A DNA stretch of 64,000 bases from Saccharopolyspora erythraea (GTDB lineage Bacteria; Actinomycetota; Actinomycetes; Mycobacteriales; Pseudonocardiaceae). Position 1 is the first letter of the stretch. Each line of letters opens with the position of its first letter. Location: NCBI RefSeq assembly GCF_018141105.1, contig NZ_CP054839.1, positions 5,425,411 to 5,489,410 on the forward strand, written 5' to 3'. Positions 31,591-40,400 of the stretch are shown here, one piece after another. The notes beneath the pieces are model-generated. The model was not told the DNA's origin, ran no database searches, and was given only the letters and a program-made list of their open reading frames with translations. A program made the translations under genes and the position numbers.

Positions 31591-33093
31591 TCACAGCGGG
31601 TTCGAGGGGACGGGTGCGGGCTTGTCTCGCTGTTGGCGTCGTGCGCGCTGACCGCCGAGCAGCGCCGCGGTGAGGCAGGCGGCGACCAGGAGGATGGCGG
31701 CAGCGACCGTCAACGCCGTGGTGTAGCCGCTGACGGTGGCCGCGGCGGGCAGGGCGTGCCGGTCGGAGGCCAGGTGAGCCGCGGTCGCACCGGCCGCCAG
31801 GGTGTTGAGCAGTGCGGTGCCGAGGGCGGCACCGAGCTGCTGCGCGGCGTTGTATGCGGCCGAAGCGGCTCCGACGTCGTGTCCCGCCATGCCCGCGGTG
31901 GCGAGGCTCGCGGTCGGGGGCATGACGCAGCCCAGGCCGAGCCCGGTGAGCACGAGCGCGGGCAGCAGGTACCCGGCGAGGACGTGCGTCGTGTCCGCCG
32001 TCAGCCGGGTCAGGACCAGCATCCCGGCCGCCGCGGCCAGCAACCCCGGCACGACCAGCACCGCCGGTGCGACCCGGCCGTGCAGCTTCCCGGCGATGAG
32101 CGTCGAGCCGGCCAGTGCGGCGAGTGCGTTGACGATCAACGCCAGTCCGGCCTGGACCGGGGAGTAGCCGAGCACCGTCTGGGTGTAGTAGCTCATGAAC
32201 AGGTAGAAGCCGAACATCGCCACGAACATCGAGGTGATCGCGACGAACGCACCCGCGCGGCGCCGGTGCAGCAACACGCGCATCGGCAGCAGCGGATGGG
32301 CCGCGCGCACCTCGACCGCGACGAATGCGGCCAGCAGCACCACCCCGGCTCCCAGCAGGGCAAGCACCTCGGTCGCGCCCCACCCGAGCGGTTCGGCCCG
32401 GTTGAACGCGTACACCACCGCGGCGAAGCCGGCCAGGCTCAGCAGCGCACCCGCGACATCCAGCCGTCCCGGCGCGGCGAGCACCCGGTCCCGCGGAACC
32501 AGCGCCACACCGAGCGCGGCGAGCAGCGCGACGGGCACGTTGACGTACAGGCACCAGCGCCAACTCGCGTACTCGGTGAGCAGCCCTCCCGCGATCAGGC
32601 CGACCGCCGAGCCCGCCGCACCGACCGCCGCGAACACCCCGAACGCCCGGCCCCGCTCGCCGGGACCGGTGAAGGTGGTCGTCAGCAGCGACAGCCCGGC
32701 CGGTGCCAGCACCGCGGCGAACACACCCTGCAGGGCCCGCGCCCCGAACAGCACCAGCTCGTGCACCGCCCCGCCGCCCAGCGCCGACGCGGCGGCGAAG
32801 CCGACCAGTCCGACCAGGAACGCGCGCCGGTGACCGAGCGCGCCGCTGAGTCTGCCGCCGACCAGCAGCAACCCGCCGAATCCCAGCGCGTAGGCGGTGA
32901 TCGCCCATTGCCGGTGCCCGTCGGACATGCCCAGCGCCTGCTGCGCGGACGGCAGTGCGATGTTCACGATCGTCCCGTCGAGCACGACGAGGAGCTGCGC
33001 CGCGCTCACGACCGCCAGCGTCCACCAGCGCCGCCCGGAATTCCGGCCGCCGGACAGCGCCGCCGGCCGCGTCCTGTTCTCTCCAACATCCAT
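31591..33093 (-). CDS. MFS transporter, DHA2 (14-segment) drug exporter family
   Basis: A 500-residue exporter with about 14 hydrophobic segments. Motifs include LAVVSAAQLLVVLDGTIVNI (motif D1, with the DxTIVNxALP pattern), GGRLSGALGHRRAFLVGL (motif A) and AVGAAGSAVGLIAGGLLTE (motif C, G-x8-G-x3-GP-x2-GG like). DHA2 proteins are proton-driven exporters of drugs or cationic compounds. The ATG at 33093 follows GGAG with a short spacer. It leads a two-gene unit with the 2OG oxygenase. Confidence 0.9.
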   Translation of the reverse strand: MDVGENRTRPAALSGGRNSGRRWWTLAVVSAAQLLVVLDGTIVNIALPSAQQALGMSDGHRQWAITAYALGFGGLLLVGGRLSGALGHRRAFLVGLVGFAAASALGGGAVHELVLFGARALQGVFAAVLAPAGLSLLTTTFTGPGERGRAFGVFAAVGAAGSAVGLIAGGLLTEYASWRWCLYVNVPVALLAALGVALVPRDRVLAAPGRLDVAGALLSLAGFAAVVYAFNRAEPLGWGATEVLALLGAGVVLLAAFVAVEVRAAHPLLPMRVLLHRRRAGAFVAITSMFVAMFGFYLFMSYYTQTVLGYSPVQAGLALIVNALAALAGSTLIAGKLHGRVAPAVLVVPGLLAAAAGMLVLTRLTADTTHVLAGYLLPALVLTGLGLGCVMPPTASLATAGMAGHDVGAASAAYNAAQQLGAALGTALLNTLAAGATAAHLASDRHALPAAATVSGYTTALTVAAAILLVAACLTAALLGGQRARRQQRDKPAPVPSNPL

Positions 33094-33382
33094 GGACTCC
33101 AGTGTTTCGTTGAAATCGCCCCGGAAACTTCTCGCCGGCACGGCCCGTGGACCAGCACCGGACGGCCGGCCACCCTCAACCCGCGCTTGAACCGTCCCGG
33201 AAGGACACGCCGCCCTCACGGCTCGTCGCGAAAGATCACCATTCGGCGCGCGGAACCGGGAAACTCACACCCCCGCATCGACCCGGCCGTTTAGCGCCTG
33301 ATGCGCGCGGGTATGTGTCGGGCACTCCCTGCGGATTCGCTTGGGGGCCACGTTCGACCGCGAGTCCCACGGGGTGCGCGCT

Positions 33383-34507
33383 GTGCTGGATCTGACCCTC
33401 GGCGTCGAGGAGGAGTTCCTGCTCCTCGATCCCGGCACGCTCGAGCCGGCGGCCGCCGCAGCCAGGCTGCGGGGCGACACCGGCCGGGGCGAGGTGCACC
33501 GCGAGCTGGCACCCGCGCAGATCGAGTCCGCCACCGAGGTGTGCCGCACCCTGGAGGAACTGCACCGGGCCCTGAGCGGGCTGCGCCGGGAGCTGGCCGC
33601 GGACGCGGCCGAGCAGGGCTGCCGCCTCGCCTCCGTCGCCGTCCCGCCGCTGGGGTCCGCCGGGCCGCCGCCGGTGACCGACAGCCCCAGGTACCGGCGG
33701 ATGTACGAGACCTACGGCTCGATCATCGAGGACCAGAGCGTGTGCGGCTGCCACGTGCACGTCGGCGCTCTCGACCTCGAAACCGCGCTGGTCGCCGGCA
33801 ACCACCTGCGCCCGTGGCTGCCCGCACTGCTGCTGCTCACCACCAACTCGCCGTTCTTCCGGGGCTGCGACACCGGTTACGCGAGCTGGCGGACGACGCT
33901 GTGGTCGCGGTGGCCCGCCGCGGGCCCGCCGCCGGTGCTCACCTCCGCCCGGCACTACCACTACGTCGTGGACTGCCTGCTCGCTTCCGGCGCGGTGCTG
34001 GACTCGGGAATGCTCTACTGGTACGCGAGGCCCTCGCATCGCGTACCGACGCTGGAAGTCCGGGTGGCCGACGCCGCGGCGACCGTGGACGAGGCGGTGC
34101 TGCTGGCGGGCCTCGTGCGCGGTCTGGTCGGTGTGGCGCTGTCCGACCGCCCGGAGCCGGTGCGGCCGGTGGAGGACTCCGTACTGCGCGCCGCCTGCTG
34201 GTGCTCGGCGCACCACGGCCTGGAGGGCTTCTCGCTGGATGTCGGCACCGGCAGGCTCGTCCCGTCGTGGCGCCTGGTCGACGACCTCGTCGAGCACGTG
34301 CGCCCGGTGCTGGAGCGGTACGGGGATCTCGACGCGGTGCACGCGTTGTTGGGGAAGCTGCGCCGGAACGGCAGCGCGGCACACCGCCAGCGCGAGGTGT
34401 TCCGGCGGCACCGCGACATCGGCGAAGTGGTGGAGCACGTGCTCGTGGAGACCGTTCCCGACGAGAACGCGACCCTGCCGGGACGTTCGATCAGCCCGTC
34501 CGCGTAG
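33383..34507 (+). CDS. YbdK/GCS2-type carboxylate-amine ligase
   Basis: A 374-residue member of glutamate-cysteine ligase family 2. The N-terminus LTLGVEEEFLLLDPGTLEPA is the family signature, with the acidic metal-binding EEEF. Further features are ELAPAQIESATEVCRT, VCGCHVHVG and the substrate arginine region TLEVRVADAAATVDEAVLLA. E. coli YbdK has weak glutamate-cysteine ligase activity. In actinomycetes, which use mycothiol, the true substrate is unclear, and EgtA-like roles belong to a related family. The start could be GTG 33374 or GTG 33383; I chose the one nearest the conserved segment. Confidence 0.88.
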   Translation: MLDLTLGVEEEFLLLDPGTLEPAAAAARLRGDTGRGEVHRELAPAQIESATEVCRTLEELHRALSGLRRELAADAAEQGCRLASVAVPPLGSAGPPPVTDSPRYRRMYETYGSIIEDQSVCGCHVHVGALDLETALVAGNHLRPWLPALLLLTTNSPFFRGCDTGYASWRTTLWSRWPAAGPPPVLTSARHYHYVVDCLLASGAVLDSGMLYWYARPSHRVPTLEVRVADAAATVDEAVLLAGLVRGLVGVALSDRPEPVRPVEDSVLRAACWCSAHHGLEGFSLDVGTGRLVPSWRLVDDLVEHVRPVLERYGDLDAVHALLGKLRRNGSAAHRQREVFRRHRDIGEVVEHVLVETVPDENATLPGRSISPSA

Positions 34508-34512
34508 TGCCC

Positions 34513-34610
34513 TCTCAGAGCCTGTCTTCAGCGAAGCCGAAAGATCCCGGAGCCAGAGGGCGCCTACGGTTCCGCCACCGGAGCCGCCCCGCAAGATGAT
34601 TTCGAAGACC
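34513..34610 (+). repeat. Dispersed intergenic repeat, copy A
   Basis: Begins CAGAGCCTGTCTTC and ends TTTCGAAGACCGGCAC. In the middle it has AGATCCCGGAGCCAGAGGG, then CGCCTACGGTTCCGCCAC. Copies B and C have the same ends and B the same middle. The ends (GTCTTC and GAAGAC) are inverted repeats. It lies directly after the YbdK-like stop codon. Confidence 0.8.
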
Positions 34611-34709
34611 GGCACTCAAGCCGGTGCTCGCCGCCGGGCGTCCGGCCACGTTGACCTGCGATTTTGGCCTTGTTCGTGCCTGCGGCAGCACCGCCGCCCA
34701 AGCTATGTC

Positions 34710-34738
34710 TTGACATACGGACCATGGCTGCCTAGTGT
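34710..34738 (+). promoter_or_regulatory. Sigma-70-type promoter of the sugar catabolic operon
   Basis: TTGACA (34710-34715), a 17-bp spacer and TAGTGT (34733-34738). This is a near-consensus housekeeping promoter, unusual for this genome. The start of transcription would fall near 34745, just before the palindromic operator. Confidence 0.78.
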
Positions 34739-34750
34739 CTCCCATCACAG

Positions 34751-34772
34751 GTTACCGGAACGTTCCGGTAAC
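34751..34772. promoter_or_regulatory. Perfect 22-bp palindromic operator (LacI-like)
   Basis: GTTACCGGAAC followed by its exact reverse complement GTTCCGGTAAC, with a central CG. Size, symmetry and the CG centre fit LacI/GalR-family operators. It begins about six bases after the expected transcription start, a classical road-block position. The regulator gene is not in the window. Confidence 0.85.
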
Positions 34773-34900
34773 TGATCTAAACGCACCGACGTCCGCCGCT
34801 CATGCCACGAGCAGGCCCGGCGCGGGCGTTCGCACACTCCCCACAAGGTCTTCCCGGCGATGACCACGCGCCGGGCCACCGAGCAGAAGGACCCGCACCA

Positions 34901-36082
34901 ATGTCGAAGCAGCCACTGTCCGTCGCGGTCATCGGCGCAGGTATGGCCGGGCGCAGCCACGCGGCGGGCTACCGGCAGGTCAACACCGTCTTCGGTGAGG
35001 GACTGCCGCCGATCCGGCTGGCCGCGATCGCCGACGCCAACACCGAGCTGGCCGAGGACGCCGCGCGCCGCTACGGCTACGAGAAGGCGGTCTCCAGCTG
35101 GGAGGAGATCGTCGACGACCCGTCCATCGACGCGGTGAGCATCGTCGTCGGCAACGCGCTGCACCGGCCGATCGCCGAGGCGCTGATCCGCGCCGGCAAG
35201 CACGTGCTGTGCGAGAAGCCGCTGGCGGGCTCGCCGGCCGACGCCGAGGCCATGGTGGCCGCCGAACGGACGGCCGAGGTCGTGACCGCGGTCGGCTACA
35301 CCTTCCGGCGGTCCCCGGCCATCGCCGCGATCCGCGACCACGTCCAGAGCGGCGAGCTGGGCGACATGACGCTGTTCAACGGCCGCTACTGGGCCGACTA
35401 CGCCTGCGATCCCCGAGGCTCGCTGAGCTGGCGCTTCAAGGGCGGCCCCGGCAGCGGGGCCCTCGGGGACGTCGGCGCCCACATCATCGACGCGGGCGAG
35501 TACGTCTGCGGCCCGATCAAGTCGGTCGCGGGCGCGGAGCTGTCCACCCAGATCCCCAAGCGGCCGCTGCCGCTGGGCGCGGTCGTCGGGCACGGCACCG
35601 CCCCGGTCAGCGACGAGGTGGGCGAGGTCGAGAACGAGGACACCGCCGTGTTCACCGCGCGGTTCGAGTCCGGGCTCACCGGCTCGTTCTCGGTGTCCCG
35701 CACGGCTTTCGGCATGCCCAACGGGCTGGCCTTCGACGCCTACGGGCTCTCCGGCCGCGCGTCCTTCGACTGGCACCGGCCCGCCGAGTACCTCTTCGAC
35801 GACACCCAGCCCGAGGCCCGCACCCGCGGTGCCCGCCAGGTCATCGCCGGGCCCCAGCTGCCGTACTTCGCGGGCGGCTACCCGATGCAGGCGCCGGGCA
35901 ACGGCGGCGGCAACGCCGAGATGTTCGTCTACCAGTGCCGCGCGTTCCTCGACCAGGTCGCGGGCACCCCCGAGCCGCAGCCGGAGTGCGCGTCCTTCGC
36001 CGACGCCCTGCACACCATGAACGTGATCCAGGCCATCGTCGCCTCCGCCCAGTCCGGCGGCGCGTCCGTCGACGTGGCCTGA
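34901..36082 (+). CDS. Gfo/Idh/MocA-family NAD(P)-dependent dehydrogenase
   Basis: A 393-residue dehydrogenase, first gene of the operon. The Rossmann motif is VAVIGAGMAGRSHAAGYRQV (residues 8-27). The family signature EKPLAGSPADAEAM follows near 105, and the catalytic region GDVGAHIIDAGEYVCGPIKS has the D-x-x-x-H-like pattern. Substrates of such enzymes are inositols, sugars or their keto forms; the following isomerase genes fit inositol- or aldose-type catabolism. ATG 34901 follows AAGGA. The 5-prime leader carries a promoter and operator. Confidence 0.92.
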   Translation: MSKQPLSVAVIGAGMAGRSHAAGYRQVNTVFGEGLPPIRLAAIADANTELAEDAARRYGYEKAVSSWEEIVDDPSIDAVSIVVGNALHRPIAEALIRAGKHVLCEKPLAGSPADAEAMVAAERTAEVVTAVGYTFRRSPAIAAIRDHVQSGELGDMTLFNGRYWADYACDPRGSLSWRFKGGPGSGALGDVGAHIIDAGEYVCGPIKSVAGAELSTQIPKRPLPLGAVVGHGTAPVSDEVGEVENEDTAVFTARFESGLTGSFSVSRTAFGMPNGLAFDAYGLSGRASFDWHRPAEYLFDDTQPEARTRGARQVIAGPQLPYFAGGYPMQAPGNGGGNAEMFVYQCRAFLDQVAGTPEPQPECASFADALHTMNVIQAIVASAQSGGASVDVA

Positions 36083-36120
36083 GCCCTTTTCTCCCGCGAC
36101 CGCAAAGGATTCCGACAGCG

Positions 36121-37119
36121 ATGCCACTCAAGCTCGGCGCCTACACCGCCTGCCTGCACGACCGGCCCCTCGAGGACGCCCTGGACTTCCTCAAGGCCAA
36201 CGGACTGACCTCGGTCGAGGTCAACACCGGCGGGTTCATCCCCGCCCCGCACTGCCCGGTGGACCTCCTGCTCTCCTCGGAGAAGGCGCGGGCCGACTAC
36301 CTGGAGGCGTTCGCCTCGCGGGGCATGGAGCTCACCGGCCTGAACTGCAACGGCAACCCGCTCAACCCGCTGCCCGGCGTGGGCCCGAAGCACGCCGCCG
36401 ACGTGCGCCGCACCATCGAGCTCGCCGGCCTGCTCGGGGTCCGCAACGTCGTGACCATGTCGGGCACTCCCGGCTCCGACCCCGACGCGAAGTACCCGTC
36501 ATGGGTCGTCAACCCGTGGGACGGGGTCTACATGGACGTCCTGGACTACCAGTGGGACGTCGCGGCGGAGTTCTGGACCGAGACCGACGCCCTGGCCCGC
36601 GCCAACGACGTGCGGGTCGCGATCGAGATGCACCCGCACAACCTCGTGTTCTCCCCCGTCACGCTGGAGAAGCTGGTGGAGCTGACCGGCGCGACCAACC
36701 TCGGCGCCGAGATGGACCCCTCGCACCTGATGTGGCAGGGCATGGACGTCGTCGCCTGCATCCGGCGGCTCGGACCGCTGGTGTTCCACGCCGCGGCCAA
36801 GGACGCGACGCTGTGCAAGGGCGTGGACGTGCGCGGCGTGCTCGACACCTCCTTCGGGCGGGTTCCCGCCGACGCTCCCGGCAGGACGCCCACCGGCATC
36901 GGCTTCTGGGGCAACTCCTGGCCCACCGACCCGGCCTGGAAGTTCGTCGCCGTCGGCATCGGCCACGACACGGCCTACTGGACCGAGTTCCTCGCCGCGC
37001 TCGCCGAGATCGACCCGGACATGGCGGTCAACATCGAGCACGAGGACGCCGCCTACTCCCAGACCGAAGGGCTGGCCCTGGCGGCCAAGAACCTGCGCGA
37101 GGCCGCCGCGAACCTCTGA
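36121..37119 (+). CDS. Sugar phosphate isomerase/epimerase (xylose isomerase-like TIM barrel)
   Basis: A 332-residue AP-endonuclease-2-fold protein beginning MPLKLGAYTACLHDRPLEDA. Possible metal ligands are Glu in VRVAIEMHPHNLVF, Asp/His in GAEMDPSHLMW, the histidine in LVFHAAAKDATLC, and Glu in AVNIEHEDAAYSQTEG. It probably isomerises or epimerises an oxidised sugar or inositol derivative produced by the upstream dehydrogenase. It begins 38 bp after 34901's stop, preceded by AAAGGA. Confidence 0.9.
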   Translation: MPLKLGAYTACLHDRPLEDALDFLKANGLTSVEVNTGGFIPAPHCPVDLLLSSEKARADYLEAFASRGMELTGLNCNGNPLNPLPGVGPKHAADVRRTIELAGLLGVRNVVTMSGTPGSDPDAKYPSWVVNPWDGVYMDVLDYQWDVAAEFWTETDALARANDVRVAIEMHPHNLVFSPVTLEKLVELTGATNLGAEMDPSHLMWQGMDVVACIRRLGPLVFHAAAKDATLCKGVDVRGVLDTSFGRVPADAPGRTPTGIGFWGNSWPTDPAWKFVAVGIGHDTAYWTEFLAALAEIDPDMAVNIEHEDAAYSQTEGLALAAKNLREAAANL

Positions 37120-37168
37120 GCCGCCCGCCGGCGCGGGCCAGCACATACCACTGTGGACGGTGCAACCG

Positions 37169-37570
37169 ATGAACCCGCTGGAAATCCACCACGTCTCGCT
37201 GATGGTGCGCGACCTCGACGACGCGCTCGAGTTCTACACCGGCGCGCTGGGCATGCGGCCGCGAACCGACCGGCCGACCTCCGGCGTGCGCGGGGCGTGG
37301 CTGGACCTCGGCGCACACCAGGTCCACCTGATCGAGGGCACGCCGCCACCGGCCGTCGGGCAGCACTTCGCGGTGCGGGTCGACGACCTCGAGGCCGCGC
37401 GGCGGCGGCTGCTCGACCGCGGGACCGACGTCAGCGAGGCGGTCGCCGTCGGAAGTGCGCGCCAGGCGTTCCTGCAGGACCCTTCGGGCAACCACATCGA
37501 GTTGCACGAGCCTGCGCCGGCACGCGGCCCCCAGCCGAACACCGCCTCCGGACAGGAGAAGACCCCGTGA
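37169..37570 (+). CDS. VOC-family (glyoxalase/dioxygenase fold) protein
   Basis: A 133-residue protein with two beta-alpha-beta-beta-beta modules. Likely metal ligands are His in IHHVSLMVRDLDDALEFYTG, the Glu/His region HQVHLIEG, His in GQHFAVRVDDLEAARRRLL and Glu in QDPSGNHIELHE. Reaction unknown; the context suggests a step in the same sugar pathway (epimerase- or lyase-like). ATG 37169 has only a weak ribosome site; a GTG at 37160 would add three residues. Its TGA overlaps the next gene's GTG (GTGA). Confidence 0.85.
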   Translation: MNPLEIHHVSLMVRDLDDALEFYTGALGMRPRTDRPTSGVRGAWLDLGAHQVHLIEGTPPPAVGQHFAVRVDDLEAARRRLLDRGTDVSEAVAVGSARQAFLQDPSGNHIELHEPAPARGPQPNTASGQEKTP

Positions 37571-38424
37571 AAATCGCGCTCGACCCGCACATGTTCCGGT
37601 TCACCCCGCTGCTCGAGCTGCCACGGCTGGTGGCCGAGCTCGGATTCGAGTGGATCGAGCTGTCCCCGCGCAACGACGTCCTGCCGTTCTTCAACCACCC
37701 CCGCATCGACGACGCCACCGTGCGCCGGTTCCGCGCGGAGCTCGACGCCGCGGGCGTCGGCATCGCCTCGGTGCTGCCGCTGTACCGCTGGTCCGGGCCG
37801 GACGAGGACGACCGGCAGGCCGCGGTGCGCTACTGGAAGCGGGCCATACAGATCACCGCCGACCTCGGTGTAGACGTCATGGTCTCGGAGTTCAACGGCC
37901 GCCCGGAGGCCCCAGGGCGCAGCGAGGGCCAGTTCTGGAGGTCGATGGAGGAGCTGCTGCCGATCTTCGAGCGCGAGGGCATCACGCTCAAGCTCGAGCC
38001 CCACCCGGACGACTTCATCGAGGACGGCCACGCCGCCGTCGACATGGTGCGCGGCATCAACTCCCCCAACGTGCAGTTCCTCTACTGCACACCGCACACC
38101 TTCCACATGGGCGACGACGCGCCGGGCATCATCCGGCACGCCGGCGACCTGCTCACCCACGTCCACCTGGCCGACACCTTCAACCACACCGCGTCCTCCG
38201 GGCTGCGCTACATCGTCAACCCGCCGGGCTCGCCCGCCCGCATCCACCAGCACCTCGACATCGGTCAGGGCGAGGTCGACTGGGACGAGTTCTTCAGCAG
38301 CCTCAAGGAAGGCGGCTTCGACGGGATCCTGGTCTCCTGCGTCTTCGCCTGGGAGGACCGCGCCCGCGAGTCCACTCTGGACATGCGCGACAAGATCGAC
38401 GAATACCTGCGGAAGTACTGGTGA
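37567..38424 (+). CDS. Second sugar phosphate isomerase/epimerase (TIM barrel)
   Basis: A 285-residue xylose-isomerase-like barrel, MKIALDPHMFRFTPLLELPR, coupled to the VOC gene by a GTGA overlap and with AGGAG upstream. Metal-site candidates are Glu in MVSEFNGRPE, Glu in TLKLEPHPDDFIEDG, His/Asp in LTHVHLADTFN and HQHLDIGQGEVDW. The last three segments are close to myo-inosose or hydroxypyruvate isomerase-type barrels. It differs clearly from the 36121 protein, so two isomerisation steps are likely in the pathway. Confidence 0.9.
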   Translation: MKIALDPHMFRFTPLLELPRLVAELGFEWIELSPRNDVLPFFNHPRIDDATVRRFRAELDAAGVGIASVLPLYRWSGPDEDDRQAAVRYWKRAIQITADLGVDVMVSEFNGRPEAPGRSEGQFWRSMEELLPIFEREGITLKLEPHPDDFIEDGHAAVDMVRGINSPNVQFLYCTPHTFHMGDDAPGIIRHAGDLLTHVHLADTFNHTASSGLRYIVNPPGSPARIHQHLDIGQGEVDWDEFFSSLKEGGFDGILVSCVFAWEDRARESTLDMRDKIDEYLRKYW

Positions 38425-38508
38425 GTCCGAGGCGGGCGACGATCCGGCGCCCGCCACCGCCCTCGACGAACAACCCCACAACACCCCCAATGACGGAGGT
38501 TTGTGCTG

Positions 38509-39930
38509 ATGAGCAGCAACCCGACCACACCCCTGCACACACCGCTGCCAGCTGATCATCCCGGTCCGCACTCCAGGCGCCTGGGATTGGTGGCTTTCGT
38601 CGCCACCTTCGGCGGGTTGCTGTTCGGCTACGACACCGGCGTCATCAACGGCGCGGTGGACCCGATGAAGTCCGACCTGGGGCTCACGGCGGTCACCGAG
38701 GGCTTCGTGGTGAGCATCCTGATCTTCGGGGCCGCGCTGGGCGCCGCGGTCGGCGGGAAGCTCGCCGACCGCTACGGCCGCAGGCACAACATCCTGATGC
38801 TCGCCGTGATCTTCATCGTCGGGACGATCGGTTGCGCGCTGGCGCCGGTCTGGCCCGTGCTGGCGCTGTTCCGGTTCGTCCTGGGCCTCGCCGTCGGCGG
38901 TGCGTCGGCCACCGTTCCGGTCTACCTGGCCGAAGTGGCGCCGACCGAGAGGCGCGGCAGCCTGGTCACGCGCAACGAGGTCATGATCGTGACGGGGCAG
39001 TTCGCGGCCTTCGTCGTCAACGCGATCATCATGAACGTGTGGGGCCAGCACGAGTCGGTGTGGCGCTACATGCTCGTCGTCGCGGTCCTGCCCGCGATCG
39101 CGCTGCTGATCGGGATGTTGCGGATGCCGGAGAGCCCGCGGTGGCTGTCCTCCCAGGACCGCGACGACGAGGCGCTGGCGGTGCTCAAGCAGGTGCGTTC
39201 CCCCGAGCGCGCGGAGGCCGAGATGGCCGAGGTGCACGCGCTGGTGCGGGAGGAGCAGCAGGCGCAGACCGGCGGCTGGGCCGACCTGGCGGTGCCGTGG
39301 ATCCGCAGGCTGGTCATCATCGGCGCGGTGCTCGGGATCTTCCAGCAGCTGACCGGGATCAACTCGATCATGTACTACGGGACCCAGCTGCTGAAGGACT
39401 CCGGATTCTCCAGCAACGGCGCGATCATCGCCAACACCGCAAACGGCCTGTTCAGCGTCCTGGGCGTCACCGTGGGCATCATGCTGATCAACAAGATCAA
39501 CCGGCGCACCATGCTCATCGGCGGGTTCACGCTGATCTCCCTGTTCCACGTCCTGGTCGGGGCCTCGGCGATGTTCCTGCCCGACGGCATGGCGGCCAAG
39601 CCCTACATCATCCTGGTCTTCGTGGTGGCCTTCGTGTTCTCGATGCAGGGCACCCTCGGGCCGCTGGTGTGGCTGATGCTCTCCGAGATGTTCCCGCTCA
39701 AGATCCGCAGCTTCGCCATGGGACTGAGCGTGTTCGTGCTGTGGCTGGCCAACGCCGGCGTCACCTTCGGCTTCCCCCCGGCCATGGCCGCCGTGGGCAT
39801 CGCTCCGACGTTCTTCGTCTTCGCCGTCATCGGGGTGCTGGGCATCGTCTTCGTCGCCACCATGGTGCCGGAAACCCGCGGCAAGACCCTCGAGGAGTTC
39901 GAGGACGAGATCCGGCTCCAGCACTCCTGA
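38509..39930 (+). CDS. Sugar porter family MFS transporter (sugar or inositol/H+ symporter)
   Basis: A 473-residue 12-segment transporter. Sugar porter signatures are GGLLFGYDTGVINGA (helix 1), KLADRYGRRHNILM (motif A), EVAPTERRGSLV, PESPRWLSSQDRDDEAL, FQQLTGINSIMYYGTQLL (helix 7, substrate-binding QQLTGIN) and the C-terminal PETRGKTLEEFE. The ATG at 38509 lies nine bases after GGAGG; a GTG two codons earlier is less likely. It imports the substrate of the operon, which from homology could be inositol or a hexose/pentose. Confidence 0.94.
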   Translation: MSSNPTTPLHTPLPADHPGPHSRRLGLVAFVATFGGLLFGYDTGVINGAVDPMKSDLGLTAVTEGFVVSILIFGAALGAAVGGKLADRYGRRHNILMLAVIFIVGTIGCALAPVWPVLALFRFVLGLAVGGASATVPVYLAEVAPTERRGSLVTRNEVMIVTGQFAAFVVNAIIMNVWGQHESVWRYMLVVAVLPAIALLIGMLRMPESPRWLSSQDRDDEALAVLKQVRSPERAEAEMAEVHALVREEQQAQTGGWADLAVPWIRRLVIIGAVLGIFQQLTGINSIMYYGTQLLKDSGFSSNGAIIANTANGLFSVLGVTVGIMLINKINRRTMLIGGFTLISLFHVLVGASAMFLPDGMAAKPYIILVFVVAFVFSMQGTLGPLVWLMLSEMFPLKIRSFAMGLSVFVLWLANAGVTFGFPPAMAAVGIAPTFFVFAVIGVLGIVFVATMVPETRGKTLEEFEDEIRLQHS

Positions 39931-39957
39931 CCACCCCGACACATGGAGGTCACAGGT

Positions 39958-40320
39958 ATGTCGATCATGGTTGCCGTTCCCGACAGCGTGGAAGGCCGCG
40001 CGGCCCTGGACGCCGCCATCGCCGAGGCACGACGCCTCGACACCGAGCTGGTCGTGGTCAACCTCGCGCTGACCGACCTCGCGGCACCGGAGTTCCCGCC
40101 GGGGCTGGAAGTCACGGTCCTCGACCGCGAGGGGCGCCCCGACCGCGACCCGGCCGATGCGGTGCTCGACGAGATCGAGACCCGGTCCGTCGAACGGCTC
40201 GTCATCGGGATCCGTCGCCGCTCACCGGTGGGCAAGGCACTGCTGGGAAGCATCAGCCAGCGCCTGCTGCTCGACTCGCCGGTTCCGGTGCTCGCGATCA
40301 AACCCTCCGAAGCCGAGTAG
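39958..40320 (+). CDS. Universal stress protein (UspA) family
   Basis: A 120-residue UspA-fold protein, MSIMVAVPDSVEGRAALDAA, with the ATP-site motif G-x2-G-x9-G(S/T) near the end seen as GIRRRSPVGKALLGSISQRL, then LLDSPVPVLAI. An ATG at 39943 also exists, but GGAGG (39945-39949) lies inside that extension and fits the 39958 start. Last gene of the operon, 27 bp after the transporter; its presence in a sugar operon is unusual but occurs with transporters. Confidence 0.88.
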   Translation: MSIMVAVPDSVEGRAALDAAIAEARRLDTELVVVNLALTDLAAPEFPPGLEVTVLDREGRPDRDPADAVLDEIETRSVERLVIGIRRRSPVGKALLGSISQRLLLDSPVPVLAIKPSEAE

Positions 40321-40338
40321 CCGACCCGCGTTGCCGAA

Positions 40339-40370
40339 CCGCCCGGCGCTGCCCCGTCAGCGCCGGGCGG
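40339..40370. terminator. Bidirectional terminator
   Basis: A perfect 13-bp stem CCGCCCGGCGCTG/CAGCGCCGGGCGG with loop CCCCGT, between the convergent stops at 40320 and 40401. Confidence 0.88.
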
Positions 40371-40400
40371 CTCTGCTGCGACCCCCGACGGGTCAGGTGG

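Noticed and set aside
34513..34610. Fragment of an insertion sequence
   Set aside because: No transposase remnant is present in or near any of the four copies; it is treated as a non-coding dispersed repeat.
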